A program made the position numbers and the translations under genes. 17,206 nucleotides of DNA, taken from Microcaldota archaeon (GTDB lineage: Archaea; Micrarchaeota; Micrarchaeia; Micrarchaeales; CABMGC01). Location of the stretch: positions 1 through 17,206 of the forward strand of contig JAJZLO010000011.1 in NCBI GenBank assembly GCA_021803405.1, given 5' to 3'. The notes under the pieces are model-generated. The model saw only the letters and a program-made list of their open reading frames with translations. It was not told where the DNA came from and ran no database searches. This document shows positions 14,883-17,206 of this stretch, in pieces (within the stretch, counting starts at the first letter, position 1; each line of letters begins with the position of its first letter).

Positions 14883-15338
14883 ATGGCAAAATCTTATGTG
14901 AAATTTGAAGTATCTAAGGAAGTTTCTGAAAAGGCGCTTGAAGCTGTAAGGCTTGCAAAGCAGAGCGGTACCGTAAGAAAAGGAGTGAATGAGGTAACTA
15001 AAAGCGTAGAGCGTGGTTTATCAACTCTAGTAATACTCGCAGAGGATATAGAGCCTGAAGAGGTAGTTATGCACATACCTACTTTATGCGAACAAAAGAA
15101 AATAAGTTATGCCTATGTTCCTACAAAACTTGAGCTTGGAAAAGCAATAGGTATGTCTGTGCCTTGTTCATCAGTTGCAATAGAAAAAGCAGGAGAGGCT
15201 CAATCAGCAATAAATGAGGTTATCTCTAGAGTTACCGGAAAGGCTCCAGAAAAGAAAGAATCAGAGCAAAAAGAAAAGAAACCAGAGCAGCATGCAAAGA
15301 AAGAAAAGAAGGAGCAAAAGCAAGAGGTAAAAGAGTAG
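14883..15338 (+). CDS. rpl7ae: Ribosomal protein eL8/L7Ae, kink-turn RNA-binding protein
   Basis: L7Ae binds kink-turns in 23S rRNA, box C/D and H/ACA guide RNPs and RNase P. The core (residues 1-120) carries the signature GTVRKGVNEVTKSVERG at 29-45 with N37, E38 and K40, followed by VILAEDIEP and the acceptor loop VPCSSVAIE. A Lys/Glu-rich tail of about 30 residues (about 122-151, EKKESEQKEKK and similar) extends beyond the usual end of the fold, so the protein is 151 aa rather than about 120. GAGGT lies 6 nt before the ATG. It heads the conserved archaeal order L7Ae-eS28-eL24. Confidence 0.95.
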   Translation: MAKSYVKFEVSKEVSEKALEAVRLAKQSGTVRKGVNEVTKSVERGLSTLVILAEDIEPEEVVMHIPTLCEQKKISYAYVPTKLELGKAIGMSVPCSSVAIEKAGEAQSAINEVISRVTGKAPEKKESEQKEKKPEQHAKKEKKEQKQEVKE

Positions 15339-15353
15339 TTTCAAGTGATTTTA

Positions 15354-15680
15354 ATGGCAGAAAATAAAACTGAAGAAGAATCAAAAACAAAGGAAGTTAA
15401 AGTAGAGAAGAAAGATACAGCTCCTGCCACTCAAGAAACTCAGAAACCTCAACAAAAGAATGACAACACCATATTTGAAGGATATCTTGCCGAAGTTGTT
15501 GACGTAGCAAAAGGAAGAACCGGCATATATGGCGAGATAAAACAGGCAATGTGCAAGATAATGCAGGGCAAGGATAAAGGAAGGGTCATAAGAAGAAATC
15601 TTTCTGGAAAAATAAAGAAAGGAGATATGATAAGGCTTCCTGATACAAGCAGAGAAGATAAGAGGATAATGGCAAGGTAA
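15354..15680 (+). CDS. rps28e: Small-subunit ribosomal protein eS28 with a long charged N-terminal extension
   Basis: The core, about residues 41-108, is eS28: GYLAEVVDVAKGRTGIYGEI, CKIMQGKDKGRVIRRN, KKGDMIRLPDTSRED. The first 40 residues are polar and charged (MAENKTEEESKTKEVKVEKK and on), so the protein is 108 aa against about 70 normally. ATG at 15354 is preferred over the in-frame GTG at 15345, because that GTG is part of the GTGAT ribosome-binding site 4 nt before the ATG. The gene follows L7Ae by 15 nt and is followed by eL24 after 4 nt. Confidence 0.92.
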   Translation: MAENKTEEESKTKEVKVEKKDTAPATQETQKPQQKNDNTIFEGYLAEVVDVAKGRTGIYGEIKQAMCKIMQGKDKGRVIRRNLSGKIKKGDMIRLPDTSREDKRIMAR

Positions 15681-15684
15681 TGTT

Positions 15685-15840
15685 ATGAAATGTTCATATT
15701 GTCAAAAAGATATCGAGTCTGGAACTGGCTTTGCATTTGTTAGAAAAAGCGGTGTTGCAAGATATTTCTGTTCTAGGAGATGTTATAAATTCAATATAGT
15801 TTACAATAGGAAACTACGAAACAAAGAACAGGCCAAATAA
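15685..15840 (+). CDS. rpl24e: Large-subunit ribosomal protein eL24 (51 aa)
   Basis: This short gene reads MKCSYCQKDIESGTGFAFVR to the end KEQAK, 51 residues. It has the eL24 zinc finger CSYC (C3, C6) and CSRRC (C29, C33), with FAFVRKSGVARYF between, as in archaeal eL24 (usually 50-65 aa). AAGGT overlaps the eS28 stop and lies 6 nt before the ATG. In archaea this gene is usually followed by ndk and infB; here a T-rich terminator and thiI follow. Confidence 0.93.
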   Translation: MKCSYCQKDIESGTGFAFVRKSGVARYFCSRRCYKFNIVYNRKLRNKEQAK

Positions 15841-15851
15841 GAACATTAATC

Positions 15852-15898
15852 TTATTCTTTTTATTTTTAATTTTTATAAATTTTTATATTGTTTTTTA
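15852..15898 (+). terminator. T-rich terminator after eL24
   Basis: Repeated T tracts (T5, T5, T5, T5, T6) without a stable hairpin begin 11 nt after the eL24 stop. Oligo-T tracts on the coding strand are the usual archaeal termination signal, and a new promoter-like box follows at 15910. Confidence 0.6.
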
Positions 15899-15907
15899 AG
15901 TTATGTT

Positions 15908-15923
15908 ATATTTATATTTTTTG
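15908..15923 (+). promoter_or_regulatory. TATA-like box and ribosome-binding site for thiI
   Basis: TATATTTATATTTTTT around 15908-15923 would start transcription near 15938-15942, just before AGGT (15938-15941), which lies 8 nt ahead of the ATG at 15950. Composition makes the exact box uncertain. Confidence 0.35.
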
Positions 15924-15949
15924 TAATAATAACTATTAGGTAATACCCT

Positions 15950-17116
15950 ATGCAACCTCTCGAGATAAACGAACGTATAATGATCATTCACTTCGGAGAG
16001 CTATGGCTAAGAGGAAAAAATAGGAATAGGTATATCTCTAGACTTATTAGAAATATTACTCAAGGATTAAACAATGAGTCGTTTTCGCTTGTTTATTATT
16101 ATGATAGGATACTTTTACGTTTTTCTAAAGACTCAAATATCGAGAGTATAGAAAAAAAAATAAAAAATGTTTTTGGGATAAGTGCATACGAATTTGCAGT
16201 AGTAGGAAAGCCAACCATCGAGTCTATTAAAAAAATATTTTTATATGAAATAAAAAATATTGATTCTAAAACAGTTAAGACGATAAAAATAACATCGCAC
16301 AGATCATTTAAAGGACTTAGCTTTAACTCATTAGATGTTATATCAGAGTTAACAAAACTTGCAGAAAAAAAAGGACTGAATATTTCTAATCACACTTACG
16401 ATATAGAATTTTCTGTAAACATAACAAAAGACTATTCTTTTACATACTCCAAAAAATTAAAAGGTGCAGGAGGTCTTCCAGTAGGTAGCAGCGGGGTTGC
16501 CGTTATACTTATATCTGGAGGATTGGACTCCCCAGTTGCTGCATGGTATGCCATGAAAAGAGGTCTTCAGCCTGTTTTTGTTCATATACATGCTTATCCT
16601 AACAATGACGAAGCGTACGGTACAAAAATAAAGGATATCTACGAAGTGTTATCTTCATATGCTACAAAACCAAAGCTGTATCTATTTCCATCTTCTGAGT
16701 TTCAACTTTTATCTACAAAACTTGGCAGAAGCACCACAGTAGTGTTAAAATCATTTATGCTTAATCTTGCCGATAAGGTAGCTGAGAGAGAACATTCCAG
16801 TTTAATATACACTGGTGAAAGTTTAGGACAGGTTTCTTCTCAAACACCGTCAAACATTCTTGCAGAAAGCGTAGGAATAAAACGGCAAATACTTCGTCCT
16901 CTGATAGGTTTAGATAAAGATGAGATAGTTAAAATATCAAGAAATATAGGGACATTTGATTTATCCATAAAAGAATATAAGGACATATGCAGCATAAACT
17001 CAAGAAATGCCTCTACATCTATAACATTGGAGGAAATAAAAAAACTTTCAAAGGAAATAGGCATGAAAAAATTGGTATTAAAAACCTTTAAAAAATTCAA
17101 GCTTATATATCAATAA
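15950..17116 (+). CDS. thiI: tRNA 4-thiouridine synthetase ThiI (no rhodanese domain)
   Basis: ThiI adenylates and thiolates U8 of tRNA. The protein is 388 aa: an N-terminal ferredoxin-like region (HFGELWLRGKNR, residues 14-25), a THUMP domain (about 65-165), and a PP-loop ATP pyrophosphatase with SGGLDS at 189-194 followed by ESLGQVSSQTPSN (290-302) and a Cys region DICSI (C347). There is no C-terminal rhodanese domain, as in most archaea. C347 is the only cysteine in the whole protein. The usual second Cys of the YxDCCS element is Ile, and the methanogen Fe-S cysteines are absent, so another protein or sulfide must supply sulfur. ATG 15950 has AGGT upstream; ATG 15980 (MIIHFGE) would give the more typical family N-terminus. 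Confidence 0.93.
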   Translation: MQPLEINERIMIIHFGELWLRGKNRNRYISRLIRNITQGLNNESFSLVYYYDRILLRFSKDSNIESIEKKIKNVFGISAYEFAVVGKPTIESIKKIFLYEIKNIDSKTVKTIKITSHRSFKGLSFNSLDVISELTKLAEKKGLNISNHTYDIEFSVNITKDYSFTYSKKLKGAGGLPVGSSGVAVILISGGLDSPVAAWYAMKRGLQPVFVHIHAYPNNDEAYGTKIKDIYEVLSSYATKPKLYLFPSSEFQLLSTKLGRSTTVVLKSFMLNLADKVAEREHSSLIYTGESLGQVSSQTPSNILAESVGIKRQILRPLIGLDKDEIVKISRNIGTFDLSIKEYKDICSINSRNASTSITLEEIKKLSKEIGMKKLVLKTFKKFKLIYQ

Positions 17117-17195
17117 ACAAAATATAAGAAGATTTATCAATAAAAATTAAAAACAAACATTTATATTAACTAAAGACAAATGATTGGCGATAAAT

Positions 17196-17206
17196 ATGGC
17201 TGAGAA
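17196..17206 (+). CDS. Possible start of a further gene (partial)
   Basis: ATG at 17196 begins MAE and runs to the window edge. GGCGAT (17186-17191), a near match to the GGTGAT ribosome-binding consensus, precedes it by 4 nt. A TTTATATTAA box (17160-17169) lies 27-36 nt upstream of the ATG. The nearby ATG at 17180 is closed after seven codons. Too little is visible to name the product. Confidence 0.35.

Noticed and set aside
15345..15353. GTG start of eS28 three codons upstream
   Set aside because: The GTG belongs to the GTGAT ribosome-binding site; ATG 15354 fits the spacing seen at other genes.
1..17206. CRISPR arrays, insertion sequences, tRNA or rRNA genes
   Set aside because: No spaced direct repeats, transposase motifs, terminal inverted repeats or cloverleaf-like sequences were seen in the intergenic regions.

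Overview
The window is archaeal chromosome, AT-rich by eye (roughly two thirds A+T). The archaeal assignment rests on gene content: a UbiA-type digeranylgeranylglyceryl-phosphate synthase candidate, the archaeal HMG-CoA synthase/thiolase/DUF35 trio, eukaryote/archaea-type ribosomal proteins (eL30, eL8/L7Ae, eS28, eL24), aEF2 and TATA-box promoters. Compact spacing, divergent translation proteins and low-complexity tails on several ribosomal proteins suggest a small-genome DPANN-type lineage such as the ARMAN groups. That placement is inference and is not proven by anything in the window.

Layout. 1-311: start of a leftward gene (partial), then a gene-free stretch holding an 82-nt two-tier hairpin. 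312-1187 (-): UbiA prenyltransferase. 1270-4510 (+): two unrecognised repeat proteins, one with an LRV/HEAT-like C-terminus and one with four tandem repeats of about 47 residues, separated by a possible 43-codon ORF. 4539-7160 (-): a tight mevalonate-pathway operon, HMG-CoA synthase, thiolase, DUF35 protein. 7250-9853 (-): an ABC exporter fused to an N-terminal PH-like and a C-terminal DUF1854 domain. 10169-10861 (+): a Cof-type HAD phosphatase. 11013-14845 (+): structured leader, eL30, uS12, uS7, aEF2. 14883-15840 (+): L7Ae, eS28, eL24. 15950-17116 (+): ThiI. 17196-end (+): possible start of another gene.

How it fits together. The left half leans toward isoprenoid lipid synthesis: HMG-CoA synthase and thiolase feed the mevalonate pathway, and the UbiA enzyme probably attaches the second geranylgeranyl chain to the archaeal lipid backbone. 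The right half is translation machinery in conserved archaeal order, although nusA, usually between eL30 and uS12, is absent there.

Translation signals follow two styles. Genes inside operons have a GGTG, GTGAT or GAGGT ribosome-binding site 3-6 nt before the start. Several first genes have a TATA-like box about 26 nt before the start codon and look leaderless. The eL30 operon is the exception, with a predicted structured leader of about 80 nt.

The most striking observations are substitutions at near-universal acidic or decoding positions in aEF2 (P-loop AHVHHGKT, switch II GHVYFGGHV) and uS12 (KQPHSGLIK, GCIPG), the long hairpin at 145-226, and the two unrecognised repeat proteins.
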